Part shown: positions 11,375 through 23,498 of the stretch, piece by piece | Numbering within the stretch: position 1 is the stretch's first letter | How the letters are laid out: every line of letters begins with the position of its first letter | From: Poecilobothrus nobilitatus | Taxonomy: Eukaryota > Arthropoda > Insecta > Diptera > Dolichopodidae | Assembly: GCA_947095535.1 (NCBI GenBank) | Contig: OX352772.1 | Span: 42,489,445 to 42,553,444, forward strand | Length of the DNA stretch: 64,000 nucleotides | Reading direction: 5' to 3' | Notes under the pieces: model-generated | Told to the model about the DNA's origin: nothing | What the model saw: only the letters and a program-made list of their open reading frames with translations | Databases searched by the model: none | Position numbers and translations under genes: made by a program

Positions 11375-13460
11375 TTCAAAATAATGTAGTCAATAGATTA
11401 CTGATTCCTTTAAATTTTTAATTTAATTTTTTGTAAACGAATTGTGTCTAATTTTTCGCTCTGTTTATTGAATTTGCTAAAAAAAATTAATGAAATATTA
11501 TTAATCAAAAAGAATGTTAACTACCAGCATCTCTAAATACATATTAATTATTTATGTAATTATATATTAATTAAATTTATATTAATGCAAAAACAAAAGT
11601 TAATAATTTTTATTTCATAAAACCAATAAAATACATCGGATAAAGCCGGGTATTTGTGCTATTAATTACATATAAATAAAATAGATCGGTTTAATTGTAA
11701 CTATAGAATAAAATAGAAATCGGTTGGTTTTTATTTTAAAATTCTAGTAAAAATTTTATACGCATTTATTTACATTCATTTATTTTTAGTACTAAGTAAC
11801 ACTTTAATTATATTTCACAATTATATATAAAATGTATATTTTTATAAACATTTAAAAAAAAAAAAGTCAATTTATTTTTAAATAAAAGTAAATCTAAAAT
11901 ATGTGTGTATGTACTTAAAAAACAAATTTCTGAATCCCAATTCTGGATCTGTTCTGATCAGAATAATAGCATAGCATTTACATTGAATTCCAATTAATAT
12001 ATTGATATATCAATACATTGAGTTAATTGATTTACTATAATCTGACCTATATTAAAAATAATGATGTGAACACATTCACGTTATAATAATTATATTGTAA
12101 TCATAAAGTTAAATGATACGCAGAAAAAAAAAAAAAAGCGGGGAAAAAAAACGGAATGAAAAGAAAAATATAAATTTTTGATAAGTAATATAGAAGTCTG
12201 TTTAATATTTTTAGACGTAAATCTGGTTGGTATCTTAAATCAAAAAAAAAAACTGCTTTACAGAGTGTCACACAATAAGTAAAATCAATTTAATATATTG
12301 TAGAGTATATATGTAGTAGGTTAAAAATAAGTAAAACATTCTATATGGCAGCAAAAATACATTTTTAATGATTTTCAAGATATTTGGAAATTATTAAGAT
12401 CACATTGTTATCTTAAATAATAAAAGTTGAGGAATTTAAATTACAATTTACATAATGGCTCAGATTATAGATTTTCTTTGACTAAATGTTAAGTTGTAGG
12501 AATTATTTATAAAAATATTTATTTATTTCAGTGAGTTTTTTTCTCTAAAAAGCATCAAGCTACTCGTACAGAGTATATATATTTTAACAAAATTTCATAT
12601 ATGATATTTGAACCATCATTTTGAATAACAGCATCTATTTTTTTTTTTGCACAAGTCGTAACTACATATGTTTATTAATCTTCTAAATCTCACATTCAAA
12701 ATATCTTATATTGATTTTTGTCATCACTCATCCCATTTCTCTGATGTTATTTAATGACATCATGTTCTTCTCACCTATATCAATTTCTTAAGAACATCAC
12801 AAAAATTTAATTATTTTCTTGTATAACTTGAAAAAAAAATTTTTAAGCTTAATTACTTTTAGAACTCTTGAACATAAAATTTTTATAAAGCTTCCACATA
12901 TTATGGTACTATGTTACTTATCAATTGCGGGACAACCTATATATAATAGCTATATTATATTATCGATATATGCATGTGTATTTCAAAAAGCTTTAAAATA
13001 TATATTTAAGTAAAGAATTTTTATTAAGAATAAATTTTAAAACAATACAGACTTTATTTCAGGCTTCGTGATTCATATGCACTTTAGGTTTTTTATTAAA
13101 TAGGAGACAAGAATAATTTGCAGTTTAATTAATCTAATAAAAAGGAAATAACGTACAAAATTAATCGAAAGCTATCGAAAAATAGAGGATAAAACAAGTG
13201 ATCATCTTACTTTATTCATAAATAAACTAAAATAAATTTCAGTTATCATATGAAAAACAAAAACAGTTAAGTAACTAATTGCATAATTTTAGGATCTGAC
13301 ATAAATAATAATTATTGTAATGAACATAATATGGATATTATGGAATAAGAATTTTTTTTACATAATAAATTTAATAAAACAATAAATTATGTCTGCAGAT
13401 TAATTTATATATATAGAGTTTTGAAATATGTATAGTTTTTCTGTTTTTGGAAACAAAGTC
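11375..13460. other. AT-rich intronic DNA, nothing recognised
   Basis: Both strands were read. There are only short open frames, scattered A-runs and no clear inverted or tandem repeats. The longest methionine-started frame (12819-13013, plus) is Ile/Leu/Lys-rich with no motif and is probably chance. Confidence 0.5.
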
Positions 13461-13646
13461 ATTTTTTTTTTTGCATTTTTCTGCCACATATAGACGCCGG
13501 AAATTACCAGCTTTTCCTGTTCAGGCGTGGCTGTAAATGTCGTAAGGGGGAATAACTCTTACGACGTATGTGGTATTCGAACTCACACTCCCTCGGTGTT
13601 TACAGTGTATTTTATACGCTCTTATCCACTAGGCCACAGAGGGCCC
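13461..13646 (-). mobile_element. tRNA-derived SINE, copy 1
   Basis: In minus-strand sense the element begins GGGCCCTCTGTGGCC and contains an RNA polymerase III box A (TGGCCTAGTGGATAAGAGC, 13636-13618) and box B (GAGTTCGAATAC, 13584-13573). A non-tRNA body with CCTGAACAGGAAAAGCTGG follows, and it ends in an A-rich tail. A perfect 8-bp hairpin (GTCGTAAG / CTTACGAC, 13539-13565) sits just after the tRNA-like head. A second copy in the opposite orientation lies at 47685, which confirms a dispersed family. SINEs move using the machinery of a partner LINE; none is seen in the window. Confidence 0.8.
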
Positions 13647-13649
13647 TAA

Positions 13650-16600
13650 AAGTCATCTTAATTTCGGTTTTTTTTAAATCCTTTTAACACTAATCAATAA
13701 ATAAAACAATAAATTTTCAACCTACTTAAATTATTTCCAAATGATATAAAAATATTTGCGATTTTAAGATATACATAATATATATATAACATACTTATAA
13801 GATATGACGTCATATTTTATATTTTTATTTTAAATCTAATTTTAAAAGAAAAATAAACCAGAAACTATGGTTCAATAAATATATAAAAACAGGACTGTAA
13901 TTAGAAGTGAAAAATGATTAAAAAAGATCTGTTAATATAAATTGATTAAAGTCTACATATATGATTTAACAACAATTAAAAATTGAAAAAAAAAAAATAA
14001 AAATAATAATAATTTACTGCTTTAGATACTGGTTTTTTTATGATTCTTTTTTTTTTATCTTGTTTGCTAAACAGTAAATCTTCATCTTTTTGTATACATT
14101 AGTACAACAGAATATAAATAAATTGACATTAAAAACTACAGATTAATATAATTTGTGTTATGTTATGACTAACTGTTTTTTTGAGTTAAATAATATAAAT
14201 AGTCACTTTTGGCCACAAATTTTAACTATTTTTAGAATAAAAATCATTAGCAACTATAATTTCAGAGAGCCTTAAATTTTTAGTTATAACTATTCGTCAG
14301 TTTCAGATGATTTCAAAAAATTTAATACATAATTACAAAATGTTTGGTTTCATTTACTTTTTTTTTTTTTAAGTATTATTAAATTATTAATTTATTATTT
14401 TACATTTGATAGTGGGTGCTTTACAAATTGTTGAAATCTTTGAAATAAAATACACTCGTGTTAAGCTTAGAACGTTAAGAAGTCTATATAAGACATAAAA
14501 ATTTCAAAACATAACATAATTTACCTGGCAATTCGTTTATAACTCGAATATGGCGAATGTGGAACCATATCTCCTATCTCATGTTTTCTTCAAAATTGGT
14601 TATGATTATATTTTCAATTTATATACATTTAGGAGAATGCCAAAATCATCGTATATCACATTCCTGCAAACCTAAACCTAATTTTAATTAATAATAGAAT
14701 CTTCCCTTGTCCAAACAGTACAATAGTACTAAAGGTCCTATAATATATTATTTGATTAAAAAGGGAGTAGGCTTAAAGTCTCACAGGTTGATATAGGAAT
14801 TATGCTCGTATCGCTCTTCTACAAACGTCTTTCGATTATTCCAATCTACTCCCGTAAAAAAAACTGTAATATAAAATATATTGAACTGATGGTCTGCTGT
14901 CTTTGCTCTTTTTTTTTGTAATATAAAAATAATAGTTAAATTTAGTTAAATGTTATTGTTTGTAAGTTTTTTTTTCAATAACAATTTGTAATATACATAT
15001 AAAAAATCATAAAAAAAATATATATGTATATCTATTTAAAATTAAAACAATTGTTATTTATATGTATATTTGATTAAAGTTCCAAAATTTTATTGGAAGC
15101 CCTTATAAGGTAATAACATTTTCTGGTTTCTAAATTAATTTCCAAATAAATATAAAAAAAAAAAATAAAAAAAATTGAAATATAAAAAACAAAACCATTG
15201 ATACAATTAAAATAATAATGATCATGTTAAGGTTTCACCTTGTATAGATGGATTTATTTATAGGTAAAATTTAGTTGTATCTATCTATATCTATATCTAT
15301 ACATATTTGTGTAATTATATTATCTATACATCTTATAATGTTTAAAACGATTGTATGTTTGTGTGTTACAGAATCAACGAGCTAAAATAGTGTTCGCAAA
15401 TCTTAAAGTATTATATTTTTTACAAAGAAGAATTAAAAGACGACGCATTTTAATAAATACGTGTAGATAAAAATAAAATATGGAGAATTTCCAACTTTTG
15501 TGACGCAATTTTTTTTAATATTTTTATTTAAGTGTTTTTTTCTCCTTCCTAAGTGTCGTCGCTTGTGTTTCAATAAAATTATATAAATTGAATCTTTTCC
15601 AAATTAATATTAGTCTATTAGCTTTAAATTGCACTGCTTTTTATACGAGTACTATTTATGATGAAATTTGAAATAGAACATAATTGTTAAATAATTTAAT
15701 TGATGATTTCTTAATAATGCAACTAATGATAATGATATTCATATGTGAGAAAATGATATGACAAAAAAGTTGAAGTTGGTCTGAAGTAAAATTCTTTTCT
15801 AGAAAAATTACGTATCCTTTTACTATAGAATTTCTTAAATTAAGATATTTGATTTTAACTTTAGTACTATTACAGTTTTTTAAATGAATTTTAAAAATTT
15901 CATTTCATTTCATTCAAAATTAAAACTATACTTTACAACGTATTTTTCTAATGTACATATATATACTTATGTATGTATTTAAGTTAATTTTAATATTTTT
16001 ATTTTTAACGTTTCTAAAAAAAAAATCTACAAATGAACCTATTATAAACTATTTTTAAAGTACATAATATATAGAAAATGATATGATCATAAAATTACAA
16101 AAAAGAGTGAAAAAAAAAAATAAGTGTTGGTGCAATATTTTTAGATTTTTTTTTATATATATATAAAAATTATATTATTATTAACTTTTATGTAAATTAA
16201 ACCTTCATTATAGGTATCATATTTCAAAGATTTATTTATTGCGCAATATTAATATTGTTTAATGAGAAATAGAATAAATTTAACTATAATTATTTTTATT
16301 TTATATTGTATTTTCAGTTTAAGTCGAATTCATCTTAACCTTCTAACCACAATAAGCGTAGCCATCGCGCAGAAATTCTACATCAAAAATTAAACATATA
16401 AATAAAAATGAAAGTAAATAGAACACAATGAAAATAATCATTATGTTTTCATCGCAGCAATCGCGTAAAAATTACACAACTTTTAACTTTAACGGAAAAT
16501 TTGAACATTGACAGGTAATTGGGTTGCCAATTGTGCATTGTTGCTGTTATTTGCTTAAATCTCAATAAATGATTATTAATTAAATAAAATTAAATAAAAA

Positions 16601-17312
16601 AATTTTACTGTACTTTTTTTTTTATTTAAATGTCTTTCTACCGGCTCCGATGTTTTGTTTTGTAATTTCAAAATATAATAGCTATACGTTTTTTTTTGAC
16701 ATTTTACAACTTCATGACTGCGTCGTGGCTGTGCTCAAGATATATGTTCATTGTGCTCAAGATAAAAGAAATTAATTTTTGTGTAAGTTTTATAAATGTT
16801 TTTTGAATAATTATTGTAAGTTTAAATGTTAATTATTTTTTAAATATCTTATGCATATCTATCTATATGTTTAGAATTACACTTTTTTAGAAAGTGATAA
16901 CAACTAATATACTAATAATTATAAGTAATAAATTAATTACAAAATTAAACTGTGAATTTAAATGAAACAAAAATGTACTAAAATAACAAAATATATCTAT
17001 TCTAACAATTTTATTTAATTTATAGATAAATTGTAAATATAGTATTTTAAATAATAATTTTTAAAAAATTTAATTTGCTATACTATATGTATATACAAAT
17101 ATTGTGAAATTAAAAAAAAATTGTTATTGTAGAATTATTATTATATAAATTTTACTTTCTACATATTTACATTTTTATATATACATTTTTATTTTATTAA
17201 ATAATAAATCTGTAGTGATTTTTTCTGAACTTTCTAATTTTATAAAATGAAGATAAATATTAAAATAGAGATAAAAACAACAAATTTATCACTTATAATA
17301 TGTAAACATATA
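13650..17312. other. AT-rich intronic DNA with a few GC-richer patches
   Basis: No gene is recognised. Two patches stand out: a 41-codon plus-strand frame at 14550-14675 (starts MANVEPYLLSHVFF), and a 91-bp segment at 14763-14853 bounded by perfect 8-bp inverted ends (GGGAGTAG / CTACTCCC). A less AT-rich patch lies at 16320-16560, and a short direct repeat (GTGCTCAAGATA twice) near 16731-16764. A TATC-type microsatellite sits near 15280. Confidence 0.45.
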
Positions 17313-18420
17313 TAGGGTGTTCAAAATTGAGGTATCATTTTGATTTTGCCGCCATTTTTTTTTCTACCTGGAATTTTTATACGAGGTTTCTTTAGGTATA
17401 TTCTAAATACATTCCGGTTAGTTAATATGGAACGTTACACGAAGGAACAACGTGTTTTTGTTATTACAATATTTTTTGAAAATGGTAAAAGTTTTCAAGA
17501 TATGTAATTAGGAAATTTCGAACAAAATTTGGTAGAGAAAATGCTCCAACAAATCGTGCCATCAAGCTGATGGTTGATAAATTTCTAGAAACTGGATCTG
17601 TTCTTGATAACAGAGGCAACATTTATCAACGTAGTAGCCGTTCAACCGAGAATGTAGCAGCTGTGAGCAGAAGTGTTGAAGAAGATCCCAAAACTTCCAT
17701 TCGTCATCGTTCGCAGCAATTAAACATCAAACCATCCAAATTATTCAACATTTTGCATCGTGATCTCCATTTAAAGGCTTATAAGATCCAGCTGACGCAA
17801 GAATTAAAACCAACTGACCATGCATTACGTCGGCAATTCGTTTCTTGGGCAATCGAAAAACAAGAAGAAAATGAGAATTTTTTTAACAAAATAATCTTCA
17901 ACGACGAAGCTCATTTCCAGCTCAATGGCTACGTCAATAAACAGAATTGCCGCATTTGGGGTGAAGAGAATCCAAGGGTTATCTTAGAGCAACCAGTACA
18001 TCCACAAAAAGTTACGGTTTGGTGTGGTTTGTGGTCAGGAGGAATCATCGGACCATATTTTTTTGAAAACGCAAATGGAAATGCGATTACGGTCAATGGA
18101 AATCGCTACAGGGAGATGATCCGAAGCTCTTTGTGGCGGGAAATTGATGATTTGGACGTAGAGAATATGCGGTTTCAACAGGACGGTGCCACTTGCCACA
18201 CAGCAAGAGAAACAATGGAAGTGAAGGAAAAGTTCGAAGACCGCATTATTTCTCGTAGAGGAGGAGTGATGTGGCCACCAAGATCGTGCGATTTGACACC
18301 GTTGGATTTTTTTTTGTGGGGTTTTGTGAAATCGAAAGTGTACAGCAATAATCCCACAACAATTCAAGAGCTTAAAAACAACATTATCGAGCAGATTTAA
18401 ATGTATGCAATTAAGAAAAA
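17313..18420 (+). mobile_element. Mariner-like DNA transposon, 3'-truncated
   Basis: This is a decayed member of the IS630-Tc1-mariner superfamily. The left end begins TAGGGTGTTCAAAATTGAGG at 17313 and is followed by a short leader and the broken transposase gene. The expected inverted right end (ending in ACACCCTA) is not found after the gene: sequence beyond about 18400 turns directly into AT-rich flank, so the element has lost its 3' terminus. Confidence 0.75.
17427..18400 (+). pseudogene. Mariner-like transposase, frameshifted
   Basis: This transposase is a DDD-type nuclease/strand-transfer enzyme of the mariner superfamily. The N-terminus starts at ATG 17427 (MERYTKEQRVFVITIFFENG) and hits TAA at 17505. 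A one-base loss there moves the frame, which then runs open from 17507 to 18400. Within the long frame, numbered from Met 17570, the probable catalytic aspartates are D112 (IIFNDEAHF), D205 (FQQDGATCH) and D241 (PPRSCDLTPLDFF), with 35 residues between the last two. The motif NGYVNKQNCRIWG is typical of this family. The C-terminus stops early at EQI and the usual tail is missing. All three Asp and most motifs remain, so the insertion is fairly young, but the frameshift and lost 3' end make it inactive as it stands. It sits in the CK1alpha intron on the opposite strand to that gene. Confidence 0.85.
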
Positions 18421-19074
18421 AGAAAAAAATTTACTTCAACAGACATAAATTAATAATTGAATAATTCATATATACAGTAGAATATTTTTGTCCTTTATTT
18501 ATTGATTAATAGAACGATGTCAAATTATGAAAATCTTTGCTAAAACAATTGTGTATCTAAGACACAAGAAATACTAAAATAATTTTTAAATTCATATTAT
18601 GCATATTCTTTTTTCCTCGGCATTTTAGAATTTTGTTTTAAAAATCATAATTTTTACATAATTTATTTTTTTTACTAAATTTTAGTAAATAAGCTTTGAT
18701 ATTTTTCATTTTTATATATGAAGATGTCCTGAATATCACTACGGCTCTAAACTGACCTAATTGTGTATCTGCAGCTAAACTGACCTAATTGTGTATCCTA
18801 CCTATTTACCTACATCATTTGTTACACATTGTAATCCTTGCACTTCAAAGCATTTTGCAATAAATTCTCTAAACATTTTAAAAGGAACAACTACTGGCAA
18901 CTTTTTGTTTTGAAAAGTAAATTTAATGTTTTTAGAAAATGAAATTACAGTGTAAATCATTGAATTTTTAAAATTGACTTAAGTCATAACCTCTTAAGCT
19001 TTTCCCTTTAATATAAAATCTGAATTAATATGGATGTGTCACGATTTGGTGTACTTTGAAGGTGTACTCTTATA
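18421..19074. other. AT-rich intronic DNA with a short tandem duplication
   Basis: The 23-bp word CTAAACTGACCTAATTGTGT plus ATC occurs at 18747 and again at 18775 (period 28). Nothing else is recognised. Confidence 0.6.
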
Positions 19075-19624
19075 CTAGGTGTAGAAATGTAGAAGTGTAC
19101 TTACCCTTGTAGATTTTTATATGAAAAAAATCAATAAGAGATGTAGAATTTTACAAGACCTGACATCATTGTACTTTTAGTCTTGTTCTTTATCTGTCAT
19201 TGTACTTTTCAATTTGAGAGCATAATACAGAAGCAGGGGTAAATATTTTTAAGCTTGTACATTTTTATTTAAATAATTAAAATTATATATGCATAAAAAA
19301 TAAAAAAATTATAAAATAAAAATAATAAAATTATATATAAAAATATAAATAAATAAAATGTAAAAATGTCTATTTACTTAATTTTTCTACATTCGACATA
19401 AGTCTATAGGAATTTTCCAGCTTATCAATAAAATTTTTAATTAAAAATTGTATTAAGAGTTGCTTTTCATTTTTTCTCATAATGCATAAAATAAAATCAA
19501 AAATGTGAGAATATGTTTTGACAAATAAAAAAAATATATTTGACAAATTACAAAAGACTGTCACATTTTTACACCTAGTACAAGACTAAAAGTACAAGGG
19601 TGCGTTACTACATTTCTACACCTA
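19075..19624. mobile_element. Palindromic MITE-like element
   Basis: The left end reads CTAGGTGTAGAAATGTAG (19075-19092) followed by ACCCTTGTA. The right end is its inverted complement (TACAAGGGTG at 19593, then CTACATTTCTACACCTAA ending 19624). A second, slightly diverged copy of the right terminus (CACATTTTTACACCTAGTA) lies at 19562-19580, so the right end is doubled. Words such as GTACTTTTAGTCTTG recur inside. No transposase is present; the minus-strand frame at 19370-19564 has no motif. This points to a non-autonomous inverted-repeat element of unknown family. Confidence 0.6.
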
Positions 19625-19630
19625 ATCATA

Positions 19631-19698
19631 ATACCCTTAATGTTAACATAATATTATGTCGTGAATACCCTTAATGTTAACTTAACATTATGTTAATG
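19631..19698. repeat. Short tandem repeat, period 34
   Basis: ATACCCTTAATGTTAAC occurs at 19631 and again at 19665, followed by a partial third echo (TTAACATTATGTTAATGT). It borders the right end of the palindromic element. Confidence 0.65.
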
Positions 19699-21689
19699 TA
19701 AATTCGGGTTGTTCATAACTTAGTCTAGACTAGATTGTGAGTTTTATCTCTATGGTTCATATTATAGAATTTCTCCTATTTCGGTTTTTCTTTAAAAAAA
19801 AAAAAAAATAGAAAATACTCATTATATTTAAAAAGGTAAAAATAAAATCTAATTAATAGTTATAAAGATGCTTATCTGTGACTCTATAAATAAAATAACT
19901 TTTATAAATAAAATTCTAAATTTAAAAAGTATAATAAAATATATATAAAATAAATAAACTAAAATATATTGTATTTAAATTTTTTTTAAATTTTAATTTC
20001 TTTTTACTTGAAATTGAAAATATTTAGGGGTATTGTTAAAATATCGTAAATTGAAAATACATATACGATCAAAATTAACATACATATATTACGTATATGT
20101 ATTCATTTTAATTTTATTTATAAGCCAATTGTTTTTATTTTTTAAGTGGATTTGACCATAGAGTCAGTCAGTCATTAATAATTTAACTTTTAATTTATTT
20201 TAAAAATTTAATATCTATTTAAAAGAATCTGAAGAACTAAGTAATAAAAATATATGTAAGTATATAATTTGATTTCTTTCAAATCAATTACTTTACATAA
20301 TATAATGGTTTACCAATTTATTTATTTATTTTTAATTCATGAAAACTTAAAAACAATAAATAAAAATATATTTAAAATATATAACATACGTATATAAAAA
20401 CAAAATTTTAATTTAAAAAAAAAAAAATAAAAGTTACTAAAAAGCAAGAAATAGAAACGGTTTCTTGTTGAAATTGAAGCTCATTCTTGATTGCGAGGTA
20501 TTATTAATAGATATCGTGTAATGTTAGATTAATGCTATATATAATACAAGTACATACTGTGATTAGAATCAAAACTGATGTTTTTCTCTTTGTTTACATA
20601 TCTATTATTTTTTTTTGTAGAATAATTACAACAATAAAAGATATACATATATATTCACAATGTATATTTAGGTTTTGTATTGTATGTTTTTATTGTATTA
20701 AAGCGGTCTGCCTAATTATGGTCATAGATAATAAAATTTTATATAAAAACAGAAACCTTAAGTTTTCATTTTATTTTAATTTTTTATTTTTTCTTTTGAT
20801 TTTTTTTTCTTTTGGTTTTAATGGACCTTGAAAACAGCGAAAATGCTGGTAGAGTGTAAAAACAGAAAAACAAAAAAAAAAAAATTATACATTTATAATG
20901 AAATTTTGGGAGTTCATGGGCATTATATTTATATATATATAGATATATGTTTGCAAGTAAAAATATGGAGTAGTATTTTTTGCTATATAGTATATATACA
21001 TATGAATATTATAAATAATATATGTAATATGTACATATATATACATTTTTTTTTATATACATATTATTTTTTTTTTTATGAAAAATAAAATATTTTAGGT
21101 GAAATCGAAGCAAATTTAAAATGGTCACTTCTGAATTTTTTTATATTTTATTGAGAAAAAAAAAACAAAAAAAAAAACGAGGCTGTCAGTGTCAGTAAAA
21201 TTTGATTGGAAATAGTTTTAATAAAATATAGATGATCAAAATAAGTCGTCTTTTAATATGTTTTTTTTTTTTTTTCTTTTTTTCGATATTCCAGTATTAA
21301 TTATTTTATTTAGCAACAATTTAAACAGATTTAAAAAAAAAAAAACAAAAAAAAAAATTTTTATTTTAACATAAAGATTTGCAAAAAAAAATAAACTAAT
21401 CTATGAAATAATTTAGAGATTAATGAGTCAATTTTGATCTTTGTTTCTTTTTATGATAATGAGTTTTTAATTAATTTTTCTTCAGAGTAGCAAATAGTAT
21501 TTCTTTATTAAAACTTTGAAAATAACTTAAAAAAAAACATTTGACATTTGATTACATTATTTATTTATTTATTTTTTTTTATTATTCAGTTGCGAAAAAT
21601 TAAAGAAAAAAAAAAATAATAAAAATTACTTTATTTTATAATTGCATTCAATTTAATAATCCAACGCAATTTGTTAAATTTGGGAGCGG
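19699..21689. other. AT-rich intronic DNA, nothing recognised
   Basis: This stretch has homopolymers and TATA/TACA microsatellite-like sequence around 20930-21070. Two overlapping plus-strand frames (20532-20831 and 20828-21088) are Ile/Phe/Tyr-rich low-complexity translations without domain motifs and were not accepted as genes. Confidence 0.55.
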
Positions 21690-22362
21690 ATCACAATCTT
21701 GCATGCCAAAATCTACCTACGACAAAATCTTGCTTTTTGTTTTTTTATCTTGCATTACAAAAATCTATCTTCCTAAAAAATCTTAATTACAAAATCTTTC
21801 ACGGACAAAATCTAGCAAAATATTTTTTAAACTTATAAATAAATTTGTTTCTTCTTTCTTTGTTCTTAAAGAATGTATATATGTATATAAAGAAATAGTT
21901 AAGGAGAATTTTAGAGTCGGTTTCAAAATTAGGGTTATTACTTTTTCCAGAATATTTCCAGATTTTAGAATTTCCGATTTGAAAATCAGAATTGCCACTT
22001 CTGGCAGAATACTTATTTATTAAAAAAATTGTGAATTAATATAAAAAATATAAAATTTTTTCTCATACTCATTCTCATATTTTCTCAGGTCCTTTTCTAG
22101 AATATTTAAAAAAAAATGTTTTTTTGATTAATACGAAGGTTAGTAAACAGTGTTGGTTGGATTTCAATAATTTGTTTAGTGGCGGTTTAGGAGCGGCAGT
22201 CTCCATTTTTTTAAGTACTTTGTTGTGACATAATTAAAATGTAACATGCAAAATTTTGTCCTAGTTGATTTTGGAAAAATAGATTTGATTTTGAGAGACT
22301 TTGAAAAAAAGAATTTGTATGCAAGACTTTGTCGCACAAGATTTTGGTTATAAGATTATGAC
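21690..22362. mobile_element. Foldback-like element with subrepeat arms
   Basis: The left arm (from 21690) is a degenerate tandem series of words like ATCTTGCATGCCAAAATCT, GACAAAATCTTGC and TACAAAAATCTATC. The right arm (about 22245-22362) carries the complementary series: AAAATTTTGTCCTAG, TTTGTATGCAAGACTTTGTC, CACAAGATTTTGG. The two arms therefore form a large inverted repeat around a centre with a small palindrome near 21955-21995. Arms made of short degenerate direct repeats are the hallmark of foldback transposons. No coding capacity is seen. Confidence 0.55.
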
Positions 22363-23498
22363 ACAAACCCATTAAATTTAAATTAAGTTAGTAATTATTA
22401 TTTGATTTGATTTTTTTTTCTTGGCTTTTGAATAGTATTATGCGTAAAGTATTATATATTTCTTTTGTAAATAAAAACGTATGTATAGTAATTCAGATTT
22501 ATTTGCCATTGTAAAATATACCATTAAAAAACAATAAAGTTATTAATAACTTTTTATAACATTTAAAGTACACTATAATATTAAATCAACAACCACATAA
22601 CAAATTTACTTATACTACTGGACTAAAACAATATTGAGCTTTAAACAAATTTAAATCTATAACGAAATTATTTTTATATATTTTTTTTTAGTGGTTAAAA
22701 ACCTTTGAAAAAATTGTACATATAATAATCGAAAGTTTTAAATTTGAATAGAGACCACCACAAAATTAATTTTAAATTGAAGGTATTAAAAATAAATTAA
22801 ATCAAGTTCAATGTAAATCAAACCATTTAAAAAAAAATCAATTATTTTTTCTTTTTTAATTTAAAAAACTTAAATAATGAAAATTGTATTTTAAAAGAAC
22901 ACAGCCAATTTTAGAAAAATTAATATGTACTAGATATATGAGTTTTTTTATTTATTTTAAAAATTTCAATAGAATTCTAAAATAAAATATGAATATGAAT
23001 AGATATTTTATTTTAATATACAAATTTTTTGATTAATTAATCAAAATCCTTGTAAAAAAATAAATTTAAAATTAGCAGGTCAAAAACCGAACGCATAAAC
23101 TTAACATTGAAAAATAGAAAGTTCAATTATCAAACCAAATAAAAAAAAAAGAGAATACCTACTAGCCCTAGCTGATCTGAAATAATTAGAACACAGTCAA
23201 AAGTTTATTTTAATTTTATATGTTTTTAAAAATTATTTTTATATAAAATGTTTGTTCTCAGGTCAATTGTTATAAGCAGTATAATACGGCATCGACTAAA
23301 TTCATCATAAGTGCATCATTTATTATTTATATTTGACTAAGTTTTACTACGCCGTTGATTACTCCACTGTAGTTATTATACAAGATTATATTATGAAATG
23401 CTAATGTTTCTATTTCTCCGTCATATATTATCTTATACAAGAATTACTTTATTTTTTTATATTATTATTATATTATATTGCGATATGATACTTTATTA
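22363..23498. other. AT-rich intronic DNA, nothing recognised
   Basis: I see no repeats, tRNA-like sequences or credible exons here on either strand. Confidence 0.5.

Noticed and set aside
18035..18367. Minus-strand open frames across the 17-18 kb transposase
   Set aside because: Antisense shadows of the transposase coding sequence.
20532..21088. Two long plus-strand frames of 99 and 86 residues
   Set aside because: Low-complexity, microsatellite-derived translation without domains.
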